A stretch of DNA of 64,000 bases from Candidatus Dormiibacterota bacterium (lineage in GTDB: Bacteria; Vulcanimicrobiota; Vulcanimicrobiia; Vulcanimicrobiales; Vulcanimicrobiaceae): NCBI GenBank assembly GCA_035532835.1, contig DATKQG010000035.1, positions 1 through 64,000 on the forward strand, read 5' to 3'. The position numbers and the translations under genes were made by a program. Positions 16,760 to 25,757 of this stretch are shown piece by piece. Below the pieces are notes generated by a model. That model worked only from the letters and a program-made list of their open reading frames with translations. It was not told the DNA's origin and did not search any database. Position 1 is the first letter of the stretch. The number at the start of each line of letters is the position of its first letter.

Positions 16760-17542
16760 TCAATGGACGCGCAGGCCGCGCATGACGACGTCCATCTGGT
16801 ACGCCACGTTGGCGAACAGATCGGGAGCGACGTTCCCAAGCAGCGGCATCGTCACCGCGAGCATAATCAGCCCGACGCCCACTTGAATCGGAAAGCCCAC
16901 CACGAACACGTTCATCTGCGGCGCGACGCGCGACATGAACGCGAAGGCGATGTTCGTCACGAACAGCGCCACGGCAACCGGCGCGGCGATTTTAAAAGCC
17001 GACGTAAATGCCGCGCTGAAAAATATCATGACGTTCCCGGCCACGCTGGGATCTAAATGGATGTACGGAAGCGGCACCAGATTGAACGAACCCGCGACGC
17101 CTTGAATCAGATAGTAGTGGGCGTTGGTCACGAAAAAGAGCAGCGTCGCGATCGCCAACTCGAACTCGCCGATAATCGTCACCTGTTGCTGGGTGGTCGG
17201 ATTAATCACATTCGCTACGGCGAATCCGATCTGGAGATCGATCAACTCGCCCGCAAATTGAATCCCAATGAAGACGAACGATGAAACGAATCCGACGAGC
17301 AGGCCCAAGACTACTTGGCAGACCACCGCGAACACCAGCTCAGATATGCCGGGCGCGAGCGTCACCAGCGGAACGCTCCGGTATAGGATGAACGCCAGTA
17401 GCGCGCTCAGCCCCAGGCGCACCTGCATGGGAACCTGCGGCGACGAGATCGCCGGAAAAACGAAGAGCATCGTGCTGATGCGAATGAATACGAGAAGAAA
17501 GGTTTCGAATTGCGCGCCGCTCAGGCCGAAAAGATCGACCAC
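16760..17542 (-). CDS. fliR: Flagellar export apparatus protein FliR
   Basis: A 260-residue membrane protein with six predicted spans. It has the family's features FLLVFIRISTMLFVFPAIS near the start and a QIGFAVANVINPTTQQQVTIIGEF segment. FliR forms the export gate with FliP and FliQ. It is the last gene of the fliM-N-O-P-Q-R run, 2 bp after fliQ, and is followed by the hairpin terminator. Confidence 0.94.
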   Translation of the reverse strand: MVDLFGLSGAQFETFLLVFIRISTMLFVFPAISSPQVPMQVRLGLSALLAFILYRSVPLVTLAPGISELVFAVVCQVVLGLLVGFVSSFVFIGIQFAGELIDLQIGFAVANVINPTTQQQVTIIGEFELAIATLLFFVTNAHYYLIQGVAGSFNLVPLPYIHLDPSVAGNVMIFFSAAFTSAFKIAAPVAVALFVTNIAFAFMSRVAPQMNVFVVGFPIQVGVGLIMLAVTMPLLGNVAPDLFANVAYQMDVVMRGLRVH

Positions 17543-17544
17543 GG

Positions 17545-17814
17545 TTACCTGATGTAACTAGGCAGATTCGAAAAAACGCGGCTCATGAAATCGGTCAGCA
17601 TCGCCAAAATGAACGGGCCGAAGAACAGAATCGCAAAGCCGGCCGTGACGATCTTGGGAATGAACGCAAGCGTGGGTTCTTGGATCTGGGTCACCGCCTG
17701 GAAGAGCGAGACCACCAAACCGACGATCATGCTCAGCAGCAACACCGGAGCTGCCGCCACCAGCGCAACGAAGACCGCTTCTCGCCCGAGCCCGATCGCG
17801 TCGCCGAAGGTCAT
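17545..17814 (-). CDS. fliQ: Flagellar export apparatus protein FliQ
   Basis: An 89-residue protein from the ATG at 17814, overlapping the fliP stop by ATGA. It has two membrane spans with the family segment [22 protein letters not shown] between them. A longer frame to 17856 would lie inside fliP and is rejected. Confidence 0.95.
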   Translation of the reverse strand: MTFGDAIGLGREAVFVALVAAAPVLLLSMIVGLVVSLFQAVTQIQEPTLAFIPKIVTAGFAILFFGPFILAMLTDFMSRVFSNLPSYIR

Positions 17815-18629
17815 TGCTTGAAACTCTGAAAGATCGCGGCCACGGTCAAATTCCATCCGTCGACCAGAATGAAGATCAAGATTTTAAACGGTAATGAAAT
17901 GATGATCGGCGGAAGCATCATCATGCCCATCGAGAGCAAGATGCTCGCAACCACCATATCGATGACAATAAACGGAATGTAGATCGCGAACCCGATCTCG
18001 AACGCCGTCTTGAGCTCGGAGATGACGAACGCCGGTATCAACAGATACGTCGGCACGTCGGCCTGGGCTTTCGGCCGCGGCTCTTTCGAAATCGAATAGA
18101 ACAGTTGGATGTCTTTCTCGCGGGTCTGTTTGAACATGAACGTGCGCAACGGAGCGGCGGCGCGATCGAGCGCCACCGATTGCGAAATCTGGTTCTTCAT
18201 GTACGGCTGCAAGGCGTTGGTGTTGACCGCACGGATGACGGGGTTCATCGTAAAGAACGTCAGGAACAGCGCTAGGCCGATGAGGACCTGGTTCGGGGGC
18301 GTCTGCTGCGTCCCGAGCGCGGTGCGCACGAACGAGAGCACGACGATGATCCGCGTGAACGACGTCACCATTACCAGCAACGTCGGCGCCAGCGCCAGCA
18401 CCGTCAGCAGCAAGAGAATCTGGAGCGCGGCCACGACTTGGGTCGGGCTCTTGGCCGCGCCGACGCCGATATTCAGCGACGGAATCGGCAAGGTCGGCGC
18501 GGTGGGCGCCGTCGCCGCAGCGGCAATCGCCGGCAACACCCATAGCGTGAAGACCGCCAGTGCCGCGCCGATGAGAAACCATTGGTGGCGCTCCCAAACC
18601 TGCGCCAGAACCGCGCGAACCTTCTTCAC
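17811..18629 (-). CDS. fliP: Flagellar export apparatus protein FliP
   Basis: A 272-residue protein with a cleavable signal sequence ([23 protein letters not shown]), as in other FliP proteins. The family block [21 protein letters not shown] and the block [29 protein letters not shown] are present. FliP forms the pentameric base of the export gate. Its ATG overlaps the fliO stop by ATGA. Confidence 0.96.
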   Translation of the reverse strand: MKKVRAVLAQVWERHQWFLIGAALAVFTLWVLPAIAAAATAPTAPTLPIPSLNIGVGAAKSPTQVVAALQILLLLTVLALAPTLLVMVTSFTRIIVVLSFVRTALGTQQTPPNQVLIGLALFLTFFTMNPVIRAVNTNALQPYMKNQISQSVALDRAAAPLRTFMFKQTREKDIQLFYSISKEPRPKAQADVPTYLLIPAFVISELKTAFEIGFAIYIPFIVIDMVVASILLSMGMMMLPPIIISLPFKILIFILVDGWNLTVAAIFQSFKQ

Positions 18630-18991
18630 GGCTTCCTACGAAAGGTCTTGAACGTGTCCATCAGCGACGAGCGCTGCATCCCGAGTACCGAGCGCTGCGC
18701 GGCGAGCCACGGCTCGACCTCGTCGGTCGGAAGCTCCGCCAGCGTGCTCACCTGCGCGTTGCCGCCGCCGACCAGCAGATATCGAGCACCCACCTTCACG
18801 ACGTGCAGCGAAACGTGCTGCGAGAGCATCGTCGATTCCAAAACCGTGACGAGCCGCCGATCCGCCGAAAGCAGGACGCGTCCGCGCGCGATCCCGCGCA
18901 CGACCACCCACAGGCCCACGAGCATGAGCCCAACCACGACCAGCGCCAGGATGTAGTTCGACCAAAATCCGCTGGACACGCCGGCGATCAA
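18626..18991 (-). CDS. fliO: FliO-like export gate assembly factor
   Basis: A 121-residue protein with one N-terminal membrane span ([19 protein letters not shown]) and a cytoplasmic beta-rich domain ([30 protein letters not shown]). That is the FliO pattern. FliO helps assemble the FliP-FliR complex. The sequence is divergent, so the call leans on position between fliN and fliP and on topology. It overlaps both neighbours by 4 bases. Confidence 0.8.
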   Translation of the reverse strand: MIAGVSSGFWSNYILALVVVGLMLVGLWVVVRGIARGRVLLSADRRLVTVLESTMLSQHVSLHVVKVGARYLLVGGGNAQVSTLAELPTDEVEPWLAAQRSVLGMQRSSLMDTFKTFRRKP

Positions 18992-19902
18992 CCGATCTGC
19001 GGATTGAGTTCGCTGATCTTCACCGCGTACTTATCATCGACCACGACGACCTCTCCACGCGCGATCAGGATATTGTTCACATAGAGATCGATCGGTTCGG
19101 CAGCGAGCTTATCGAGCTCGAATACGGTCCCGGACTGGAACGAAACGACCTCCCGCAGCGGCATCACGGTCTTTCCTAGGACCGCGCTGATCTGCAGCGG
19201 CACGTCGTGAACGAGATCCAGGTTGGCCTGCCCGGGCTGCGCCGCCCGCACCGGGGTTGGCTGCATCGGCGTAAAGGCCACCGTTTGCGCATTGCTCACC
19301 GCCGCCGAAGCCCGCGCCGCGGACGGCGATTGGCGTGGCGGTGGCTCGGGAGCAACCGGTTCCGGAGCGGCCGCAGGCGCGGCTTGCTGCGCCGGGGATA
19401 GCCCGAATTTCGAGAGGGTAATCGCGGCGAAATCCAAGCTCAGACGCGGCGTGAGATCGGCGCCGACTTGCACTTCGCCCTCGTACGATTCGAACGGCGG
19501 CGGCGGCAAGAGCGTCGCATCGGTGCAGAGCTCGGCGTGCACGCCTTCCGCGCTCGTTCCGAGCTCCTGTGCGAGTTGCTCGATCATCGCGGCTGAAATC
19601 TGAGATGCGGTCTCCGAGGCGATCGAGAGCTGCATCGGCCCCATCTCGGCCATGTCCTCGCTCCCGCCCAGCATCACGCCCACGACGTGTTGCATATCGG
19701 ACTTCGGAAAGCGGACGACGATCTGCGCGCCCAGCGACGGGATTTCGGCGATCGTCACCAACTCGTCACCGTCGGTCTTGATCGATCCCTCGTGATCGTT
19801 GCGGGTCGCTGCGGTCGCCGCGGCGGGTTGCTCCACCAACCGGCCGAGCACCGTGCCGGCGGCCGCCAGCATCGCATCGGCTAGTTGTTGCATATCCGGC
19901 AT
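18988..19902 (-). CDS. fliN: FliN/FliY-type motor switch protein
   Basis: A 304-residue protein, much longer than a minimal FliN. The C-terminal 75 residues are the SpoA/FliN domain (DVPLQISAVLGKTVMPLREVVSFQSG). The first 165 residues contain MQLSIASETASQISAAMIEQL, resembling the CheC-like domain of FliY, followed by an Ala/Pro-rich linker. FliY in Bacillus is both a switch part and a CheY-P phosphatase. The phosphatase signature E-x2-N is not clearly kept here, so activity is uncertain. fliM ends 3 bp upstream. Confidence 0.9.
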   Translation of the reverse strand: MPDMQQLADAMLAAAGTVLGRLVEQPAAATAATRNDHEGSIKTDGDELVTIAEIPSLGAQIVVRFPKSDMQHVVGVMLGGSEDMAEMGPMQLSIASETASQISAAMIEQLAQELGTSAEGVHAELCTDATLLPPPPFESYEGEVQVGADLTPRLSLDFAAITLSKFGLSPAQQAAPAAAPEPVAPEPPPRQSPSAARASAAVSNAQTVAFTPMQPTPVRAAQPGQANLDLVHDVPLQISAVLGKTVMPLREVVSFQSGTVFELDKLAAEPIDLYVNNILIARGEVVVVDDKYAVKISELNPQIG

Positions 19903-19905
19903 ACG

Positions 19906-20901
19906 CTATTCGTCCTCGCTATGGATGACTTGAGCTACTTGCACCGCCACCTGATCTTTATTCCGCCCCGGGAACACGCGGAATTTCTCTTTGTCGTTAA
20001 CCCTGGCGCTGAGCGGTTCGCTGGTCAGTTTGTCAAACACCACGACGTCGCCTTCGCGCAGTACCACGAGATCCCGCAGCGAGAGCATCGTCTTGCCCAA
20101 CTCCACTTCGACCTCGACATCGGCGCGTTCGACGTTGCGCGTCAATTGCGCGATGTCTTCCTCGGTCATGCCGCGTCCGGCGATCACCGTCGGCGACCAT
20201 TGGAAATCGGTCAACTGTTGTCCGATCGACTGCAGCACGAGATACGGGAGGCAGAAGTTCATCACCCCGGCCATATCTCCAACCTTCAATTCCATCGATA
20301 CGTATGCCACGATTTGATCGAGCGGAATAATACGCGGGATGAACTGCGGGTTCGAATCGAGCGCCTCGATCTTAAGCGAGAGCGTCAACAGATAGTTCCA
20401 CGATTCGCGGTAGCTGTTGAGCATGCGCGCCATGAAGCGCTGCATCAGCGTTCGCTCGATATCGGTGAGGTCGCGAAGCTTGTTCGGAAACCAGCCCGGT
20501 CCGCCCAACAAGCGGTCGATGATCGAGAATACTAAATTGAGATCGACCTGCACGATACCGCTGCCCGGCAACGGATCCATCGAATAGATTGCCAGAATCG
20601 AAGGCGTACCGATCGAGGCGATAAAGTCGCCGTAGCTGATCTGTTCGATCGAGATGATCGTCGCTTCGACGCGCGTCCTTAAATATACCGAGAGCGAGTT
20701 GTTGAGCAGGCGCGTGAAATTCTCGTGAAGCGTCCGCAACGTCTGCAACTGATTGTTGCTAAATTTATCGAGCCGCTTGTTGAAGCGGAAATCGAACGAC
20801 TTGACCCGCCGGCCGTCGATGGCTTCTTTAGCGGGCGCTCCGCCCTGCCCCGAAAGCTGGTTGATGAGCGCATCAATTTCTTCTTGTGAGAGACTCGACA
20901 T
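19906..20901 (-). CDS. fliM: Flagellar motor switch protein FliM
   Basis: A 331-residue FliM. The N-terminus MSSLSQEEIDALINQL is the CheY-P docking motif. The middle domain has TRVEATIISIEQISYGDFIASI and a GGPG loop (RLLGGPGWFPNKL). The SpoA domain is at the C-terminus. FliM forms the C-ring with FliG and FliN and sets rotation direction. Confidence 0.96.
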   Translation of the reverse strand: MSSLSQEEIDALINQLSGQGGAPAKEAIDGRRVKSFDFRFNKRLDKFSNNQLQTLRTLHENFTRLLNNSLSVYLRTRVEATIISIEQISYGDFIASIGTPSILAIYSMDPLPGSGIVQVDLNLVFSIIDRLLGGPGWFPNKLRDLTDIERTLMQRFMARMLNSYRESWNYLLTLSLKIEALDSNPQFIPRIIPLDQIVAYVSMELKVGDMAGVMNFCLPYLVLQSIGQQLTDFQWSPTVIAGRGMTEEDIAQLTRNVERADVEVEVELGKTMLSLRDLVVLREGDVVVFDKLTSEPLSARVNDKEKFRVFPGRNKDQVAVQVAQVIHSEDE

Positions 20902-20910
20902 CCGAGAACG

Positions 20911-21678
20911 CTATTGACCTTTCTCCGCTTTTGAAAGCGTCGCATTGAGCAGGACTATATCCACCCGACGGTTCTGCTGACGTTCTGCTTCCGTGCGATT
21001 CTGCGTTCGCGGCTTATACTCTCCATACCCGGCCGCCGAGATGCGGTACGGGTCGAGATGGTCCTTTTCGACCAGATACCGCACCACGTTGACGGCCCGC
21101 GCCGCCGAAAGTTCCCAATTCGTGGGATAGAGGGCGTTATGGATCGGGACGTTATCCGTATTGCCCTCGACCCGGATCAGGTTCTTATTCTTGACCAGAA
21201 ATGTATCGATACCATCCAGGATCTGCTTGGTATGCGGCCGCAGCTCGGCGCTGCCGCTATCGTAGTACGACTGGTCCGAAAGCAGCGTAATCACCAATCC
21301 GCGATGGTCGACGTGGACCTGCACTTGCTTGCCGAGCCGGTGCTGCTGCACGAATTTTTCGAGGTCTTTTTGAATGGCCGGAATGCTGGCGCTCGCGTTG
21401 TTGGCCTGGCTGCCGTTCGCTCCGCCGCTCGGCGGCTGGTTGACCGACCAGGTATTGTCGAAACCGCCCGAGACGCTGCGCGCGAACTGCTGCACTTTCA
21501 CGCGGCTGATCGTCGACATCGCGAAGAGAATAATGAAGAGCGCGAGCATCAACGTGATCATGTCCGCATACGTCAATAGCCAGCGCATCATACCGGCCGT
21601 TTCGAGCGATTGCTCTTTCTGACGATTGCGGAACTTGGATTCGGCCGCGCGGGCGGCGGTCTTTGCCGGTTGTGCCAT
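20911..21678 (-). CDS. motB: Stator protein MotB
   Basis: A 255-residue protein. The single membrane span after a charged N-terminus has the proton-carrying aspartate (WLLTYADMITLM, Asp39). The OmpA-like peptidoglycan-binding domain follows with VEGNTDNVPI, ELSAARAVNVVRYLV and QNRRVDIVLL. It anchors the stator to the wall. It is 12 bp downstream of motA. Confidence 0.95.
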   Translation of the reverse strand: MAQPAKTAARAAESKFRNRQKEQSLETAGMMRWLLTYADMITLMLALFIILFAMSTISRVKVQQFARSVSGGFDNTWSVNQPPSGGANGSQANNASASIPAIQKDLEKFVQQHRLGKQVQVHVDHRGLVITLLSDQSYYDSGSAELRPHTKQILDGIDTFLVKNKNLIRVEGNTDNVPIHNALYPTNWELSAARAVNVVRYLVEKDHLDPYRISAAGYGEYKPRTQNRTEAERQQNRRVDIVLLNATLSKAEKGQ

Positions 21679-21690
21679 CGATCGGGTGCG

Positions 21691-22533
21691 CTATGCCGAC
21701 GAGGCCGAGTAACCGGCCTCCCCTGCAACGGCTCCGCCCTCTTCTACATCCGGCTCGCGCTCCTTGGGGTCCAGGAATGCGAGGAGTTTTTCTTCGAGCA
21801 AGCGCGGATTGTCGCCGGCTTGGATCGCGAGAATTCCCTCGATCATGATCTCGCGGACCAGCAACAACTCGCCGTTGCGCTCTTTGATCTTGGTCGCGAG
21901 CGGCAACCATAGCAGATTGGCAAACATGATGCCGAAGAACGTCGCGACGAACGCTTGCGCGGTTGCCACGCCGATGGTTCCGGCCACGTTGCTGCTGTTG
22001 CCCATCTCGGAGAGGCCCTTGAGCATGCCGATCAAGCCGAGCACTGTTCCGATGATACCCAGCGTGGGCGAGTAGCCGCCCAAGCACGTGAAGACCGCTT
22101 CGGCCTTGCCGCCGGCTTCTTGCGTGTTGCTCACCTCGGTCTCGAGCACGCGGCGAATGATCTCCGTATCGCGGCCGTCGATGACCAGTTGAATGCCTTT
22201 GCGCATGAACTCATCGTCGAGCGCCGCCGCCTCGTTTTCCAGCGCCAGCAGCCCCTCGCGCCGAGCTTTCTCTGCAAAGGAAACAAGCGTCGAGATGACG
22301 TCGCGCTCGTGATAGTTGGGCTCGATGAACGCCGTGCGGAAACCGCCAAAGAACCCGCGCACGAAAACCCGCATGGGAAAAGAGGTTAACGTGGCGCCGA
22401 GGGTTCCGCCGATGATCAAAAACAAAGCTTCCCATCGTCCAAAGATGATGTGAGGATCTGTTCCGCCGACGTATCCGGCAACAAAGATGGCGCCGAACCC
22501 GAGTATCAAGCCGGCTATGGTCGCGATGTCCAA
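21691..22533 (-). CDS. motA: Stator protein MotA
   Basis: A 280-residue protein with four membrane spans, the cytoplasmic loop between spans 2 and 3, and the family segment GGYSPTLGIIGTVLGLIGML. The start is the TTG at 22533, preceded by GGAG about 9 bases upstream. MotA couples ion flow to torque on FliG. It follows flbD after 80 bp. Confidence 0.95.
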   Translation of the reverse strand: MDIATIAGLILGFGAIFVAGYVGGTDPHIIFGRWEALFLIIGGTLGATLTSFPMRVFVRGFFGGFRTAFIEPNYHERDVISTLVSFAEKARREGLLALENEAAALDDEFMRKGIQLVIDGRDTEIIRRVLETEVSNTQEAGGKAEAVFTCLGGYSPTLGIIGTVLGLIGMLKGLSEMGNSSNVAGTIGVATAQAFVATFFGIMFANLLWLPLATKIKERNGELLLVREIMIEGILAIQAGDNPRLLEEKLLAFLDPKEREPDVEEGGAVAGEAGYSASSA

Positions 22534-22613
22534 CGATCGATCTCCGCTGGTGGTTGTCTACAAGTGGTATCGGCCACGACGGCCCGAACATCAAGTTTCG
22601 CTCGGCCGGGCCC

Positions 22614-22805
22614 CTACTCGGCGGGGCCGTAAATCTTTCGTTTGAAATCGATAATCTTCTGCTGGACCTGCGCCATGCGGTCGCGGACGATCAGTTTATT
22701 GCCGGAAGTCAGCGTCACGACGGTATCGGGGGTCTCCTCGAGCGACTCGATGAGGTCGCTGTTTACCATGACGGCTTGCCCGTTAAGGCGGATCAGTTGT
22801 ATCAC
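22614..22805 (-). CDS. flbD: FlbD family flagellar protein
   Basis: A 63-residue protein when started at the GTG at 22805 (VIQLIRLNGQAVMVNSDLIE). This matches the normal FlbD N-terminus and length. The longer frame from 22901 would read through the terminator hairpin and is rejected. The protein has LTSGNKLIVRD and a lysine-rich tail. FlbD proteins sit beside motAB in many Firmicutes-like flagellar clusters and may act as swarming-related regulators. Confidence 0.85.
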   Translation of the reverse strand: MIQLIRLNGQAVMVNSDLIESLEETPDTVVTLTSGNKLIVRDRMAQVQQKIIDFKRKIYGPAE

Positions 22806-22856
22806 GCGGTTCGCTTCTGCGCGTGGGGACCAAAGGCCCACGCCCGGATAGAAAAC

Positions 22857-22884
22857 GGGGGCCGTCGATCCGTCGACAGCCCCC
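22857..22884 (-). terminator. Rho-independent terminator after flgE
   Basis: On the minus strand a stem of six G-C-rich pairs, one mismatch and five more pairs (22857-22884, loop of 4) is followed by GTTTTCT. It lies between the flgE stop (22927) and the flbD start (22805). A second hairpin (CGTGGG/CCCACG) sits between this and flbD. Confidence 0.75.
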
Positions 22885-22926
22885 GCTCCGCTTCCCCGCA
22901 TGGTGGTGGGGACGGTGGGTGGAGCG

Positions 22927-24777
22927 CTAGTTCTCGCTCGCCTGGAGATGGATCACGGTCTGCAGATTTTGGTCGGCAGTCGTGATGCCACGCGTATTCG
23001 CTTCGAATGCGCGCTGCGCGAGAATCAGGTTGGTGAATTCGGTCGAGAGGGAGACGTTCGATTGCTCGAGCGACCCCGCAACGATCGATCCGAATCGGCC
23101 CGCGCCGGCCGTCCCGACCTGTGCGAGCCCGGAGGCCGACGTGGACGAGAACTGGTTCCCGCCGATGCGCGAGAGGCCGTCCTCATTTTGGAAGGTGGCT
23201 ACCGCGACTTGCGCCAGTGCCCGGTTCTGGCCGTTGGTGAAGGCGCCGGTGACGGTACCGTCCTGGCCGACCGTGATGTTCGCGAGGGTGCCGGCCGGGT
23301 AGCCGTTCTGCGAAACCACGCTGGCCGTGTAGGCGCCCGCTAAGCTGGCATCGCCGGAGTAGTCGAGCCCGATCGGGCCGGGCGTCGGTGCCGCTCCGCC
23401 CGCGGTCGGGGCATTGGAGTTGTTGCCGGCGCTGGGTCCCCATTGGGTCACGTTGATCTGGTTGCCTTGAGCGATCGCCGGCAGGCCGCCGTTTCCGGTA
23501 TGGAGATACGCGGTCGCGTTGGTATCGAGCTGGTATCCGGGGACGCCGCTCTCGATGGCCGAGGAGTTGATGAACTGCCCGTTCTGGTCGAAATACGCGT
23601 ACCCGATGGTCCCCGACGAGCCGGTGCCGTACGTCGGAGCCGTGACGGCGCCGCCCGCGCCGACCGTTCCGGGGGTCGCGATGGTCGAGAACTGGGTGCC
23701 GTCGGCAAAGCTGACGCTCACCTGCCAGCGCGTGGCCGGAACCACAGCCGTTCCGTTCTCTACCTGTACCGAGCTGGGAAGGCCGTTCGTCGCCGCAGTG
23801 ACGGTGACGGTTTGCGTGTTGGTTCCGGGCATGGGACTAGCGAGCGTAAACGTCGCGCCGCCCATGGTGACCGTCTGGCCGGCGGCAACGGTCTGGGAAT
23901 TCCCAAGCGTATCGCTCACGAGTGCAGACGTTCCGGCTGCGTTTGAGACGATCTTAATGGTGTCGTTTTGGCTAGCCGCTAGGTTGACCGTCGGAGCGCC
24001 CGTGGTATTGGGGACGCCGGCCGAAGCTACGCTAGCCGGGGTTGCGCCCGCAACGTCCGGGGTGTAAGTGATCGTGGCTTGGTGCGCGTTGCCGAGCGAA
24101 TCGTAAACCGTAGTCGAGATCGACTTCGGCGTGCCGCTGGTAACGGTCGCTCCGACGTTATAGAGGAACTGCTGCGACCACTGCGTCTGGTCGAGATTCC
24201 CGCCCATCGCCATGTCGAAGACCTGGTCGTTCGAGCTGGGTCCAACCTTGGTGCCCGAGCCCGTCGCCGTGGCCTGCTCTTGCAAGCCGAGCGGGATCGT
24301 GACGTTGCCGGGGCTGCCGGTCTGCGAGATCTGCCCGTTCGTGCCGGTCATGTAGCCTTGCACGGCCAGACCCGAGGCGGGATCGTACAAGAGCCCGTTG
24401 GAGTTGAGCGAGAACGCGCCGTCGCGGGTGTAGGTCGGCGCCGAAGTGCCGTTGGTGTTGCGCAGGATGAAGAATCCGTCGCCGTTGATCGCGAGATCGG
24501 TATTGACGCCGGTCGTTTCGAGGCCGCCCTGACCGAACTGCGTGTCGATCGAGTTGACCTTGACGCCCAAGCCCTGGTCTTGCGGGTTGATGCCGCCGCT
24601 GGTCGCGGTCGGCCCCGACGGGTAGCCGGATTGCTGATAGAACATGTCGGCGAACGTCATCCGCTGGCCTTTGAAGCCGGTGGTTGCCGTATTCGCGATG
24701 TTGTTCGAGATCATATCGATCCAGCTCTGGTATGCGTTCAAGCCGGTGATGCCGGTGAACATTGAATCGAATGCCAT
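22927..24777 (-). CDS. flgE: Flagellar hook protein FlgE
   Basis: A 616-residue hook protein. The N-terminal rod/hook signature is MFTGITGLNAYQSWIDMISNNIANTATTGFKG, shown here only in part to mark the class. The C-terminus has EFTNLILAQRAFEANTRGI and ends QTVIHLQASEN. The centre is Ser/Thr/Gly-rich and variable, with FlgE D1/D2-type blocks such as TTVYDSLGNAHQATITYT. The start ATG at 24777 follows a structured 89-base leader. It is the last hook gene before the terminator at 22857-22884. Confidence 0.95.
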   Translation of the reverse strand: MAFDSMFTGITGLNAYQSWIDMISNNIANTATTGFKGQRMTFADMFYQQSGYPSGPTATSGGINPQDQGLGVKVNSIDTQFGQGGLETTGVNTDLAINGDGFFILRNTNGTSAPTYTRDGAFSLNSNGLLYDPASGLAVQGYMTGTNGQISQTGSPGNVTIPLGLQEQATATGSGTKVGPSSNDQVFDMAMGGNLDQTQWSQQFLYNVGATVTSGTPKSISTTVYDSLGNAHQATITYTPDVAGATPASVASAGVPNTTGAPTVNLAASQNDTIKIVSNAAGTSALVSDTLGNSQTVAAGQTVTMGGATFTLASPMPGTNTQTVTVTAATNGLPSSVQVENGTAVVPATRWQVSVSFADGTQFSTIATPGTVGAGGAVTAPTYGTGSSGTIGYAYFDQNGQFINSSAIESGVPGYQLDTNATAYLHTGNGGLPAIAQGNQINVTQWGPSAGNNSNAPTAGGAAPTPGPIGLDYSGDASLAGAYTASVVSQNGYPAGTLANITVGQDGTVTGAFTNGQNRALAQVAVATFQNEDGLSRIGGNQFSSTSASGLAQVGTAGAGRFGSIVAGSLEQSNVSLSTEFTNLILAQRAFEANTRGITTADQNLQTVIHLQASEN

Positions 24778-24800
24778 GGAATCTAACCTCTAGCATGGAT

Positions 24801-24858
24801 CCGCGTTACCTCTTTCGATCGGTAACACGGCTGAGGCCCCGCAAGCGGTCCGCCTCAG
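24801..24858 (-). promoter_or_regulatory. Two adjacent stem-loops in the flgE leader
   Basis: In the 89 bases between the upstream gene's stop (24867) and flgE (24777) two hairpins abut. One pairs CTGAGGC (24831-24837) with GCCTCAG (24852-24858). The other pairs 24801-24810 with 24821-24830 over 10 bp with one G-U. Together they fill most of the leader. I know no RNA class that matches. Confidence 0.55.
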
Positions 24859-24866
24859 ATAGTGCG

Positions 24867-25274
24867 TTAAATGATTGCCGCGGAGTCGATATTGGTGAAC
24901 ACGTTCTCTTTCATCGATTCCGCATCGACGGCGGTAATGACGGTGCGATTCTTGATGCTTACCACCATCGCGGTATCGCGCATGATGAAAAGCGAGTTTT
25001 TCGCACCTTTCGCCGCAGCTTTGTCCGCCATCGCGTTCATCTTGGCCACGTCGTCGTTCGAGAGGCTGATGTTGCGCGATTGCAAGCGCGCGATGGCGTG
25101 CGCCGAGAACTTGAGCGGCTCGCTCGTCGAAGACGAGGACGACGCGCGCTCGAGCGCCGAGCGAAAGCTCTCCGAGCTCGTTGGCGGGATCTGGACCGGT
25201 TGCCCGACCGGGCGCGGCCCGGGTCCGGGAATAATCGCGGACGATTGAACGCGATTGATGTCGTTCGAATCCAC
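24867..25274 (-). CDS. TIGR02530-type flagellar operon protein
   Basis: A 135-residue protein. The C-terminal 80 residues match the conserved block of the TIGR02530 flagellar family: LKFSAHAIARLQSRNIS, DKAAAKGAKNSLFIMRDTAMVVS and KNRTVITAVD, ending FTNIDSA. The N-terminal 50 residues are Pro/Ser-rich. Members sit between flgD and flgE in Gram-positive-type clusters and may assist hook assembly; the function is not defined. It is 3 bp downstream of flgD. Confidence 0.88.
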   Translation of the reverse strand: MDSNDINRVQSSAIIPGPGPRPVGQPVQIPPTSSESFRSALERASSSSSTSEPLKFSAHAIARLQSRNISLSNDDVAKMNAMADKAAAKGAKNSLFIMRDTAMVVSIKNRTVITAVDAESMKENVFTNIDSAAII

Positions 25275-25277
25275 GAT

Positions 25278-25748
25278 TTAGCTACCGATGCCGACGATGT
25301 CCGAGATCGAGAACAGCAGCGGGTTGCCGTTGTTATCGGTCAACGCGGTGCCGCTCGAGTTCGTCATCGTGAAGTAGGGCGTGCCGTTCTGCACGGTGAT
25401 CGACGAAATCGTACCGGTGGCGGTCGAGGAATTGCCGGTCGTTGCGTTGGTCCCGGTGTTCACCGTTGCGGTCTTACCAACGAGCGATGCAGCCTGCATC
25501 ACGCCGAAGTTGGACTGGAACGATTGGAACGACGAGCTCAACTGCTGCTGGTATTGCAACTGCGAAAATTGTGCGAGTTGCGTCACCGATTGGGTGGGGT
25601 CTTGGGGCTGCGTCGGGTCTTGATTCTGCAGCTCCGTGGTGAGTAGCGTCAGGAACGCATTCGGACCAAGCGTAGAACTCGGCGGCGTTGTCGTCGGCTG
25701 ATTCACGTTGATCAGTTGGTTGATTCCGGACGTAGTGGTTAGGGACAT
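25278..25748 (-). CDS. flgD: Hook capping protein FlgD
   Basis: A 156-residue protein. The conserved N-terminal region is FLTLLTTELQNQDPTQPQDP and TQLAQFSQLQ. A short FlgD beta domain follows with SLVGKTATVN. FlgD caps the growing hook and is exported in the hook phase. It ends without the long tudor/FnIII region of enteric FlgD. Confidence 0.92.
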   Translation of the reverse strand: MSLTTTSGINQLINVNQPTTTPPSSTLGPNAFLTLLTTELQNQDPTQPQDPTQSVTQLAQFSQLQYQQQLSSSFQSFQSNFGVMQAASLVGKTATVNTGTNATTGNSSTATGTISSITVQNGTPYFTMTNSSGTALTDNNGNPLLFSISDIVGIGS

Positions 25749-25757
25749 ATCGTCCTC

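Noticed and set aside
22806-22901. Longer FlbD N-terminus
   Set aside because: It would be translated through the flgE terminator; the GTG at 22805 matches the family start and length.
24801-24858. c-di-GMP (GEMM) riboswitch before flgE
   Set aside because: GTTACCGAT and GAAA elements recall GEMM, but the order of stems and the conserved core sequences do not match.
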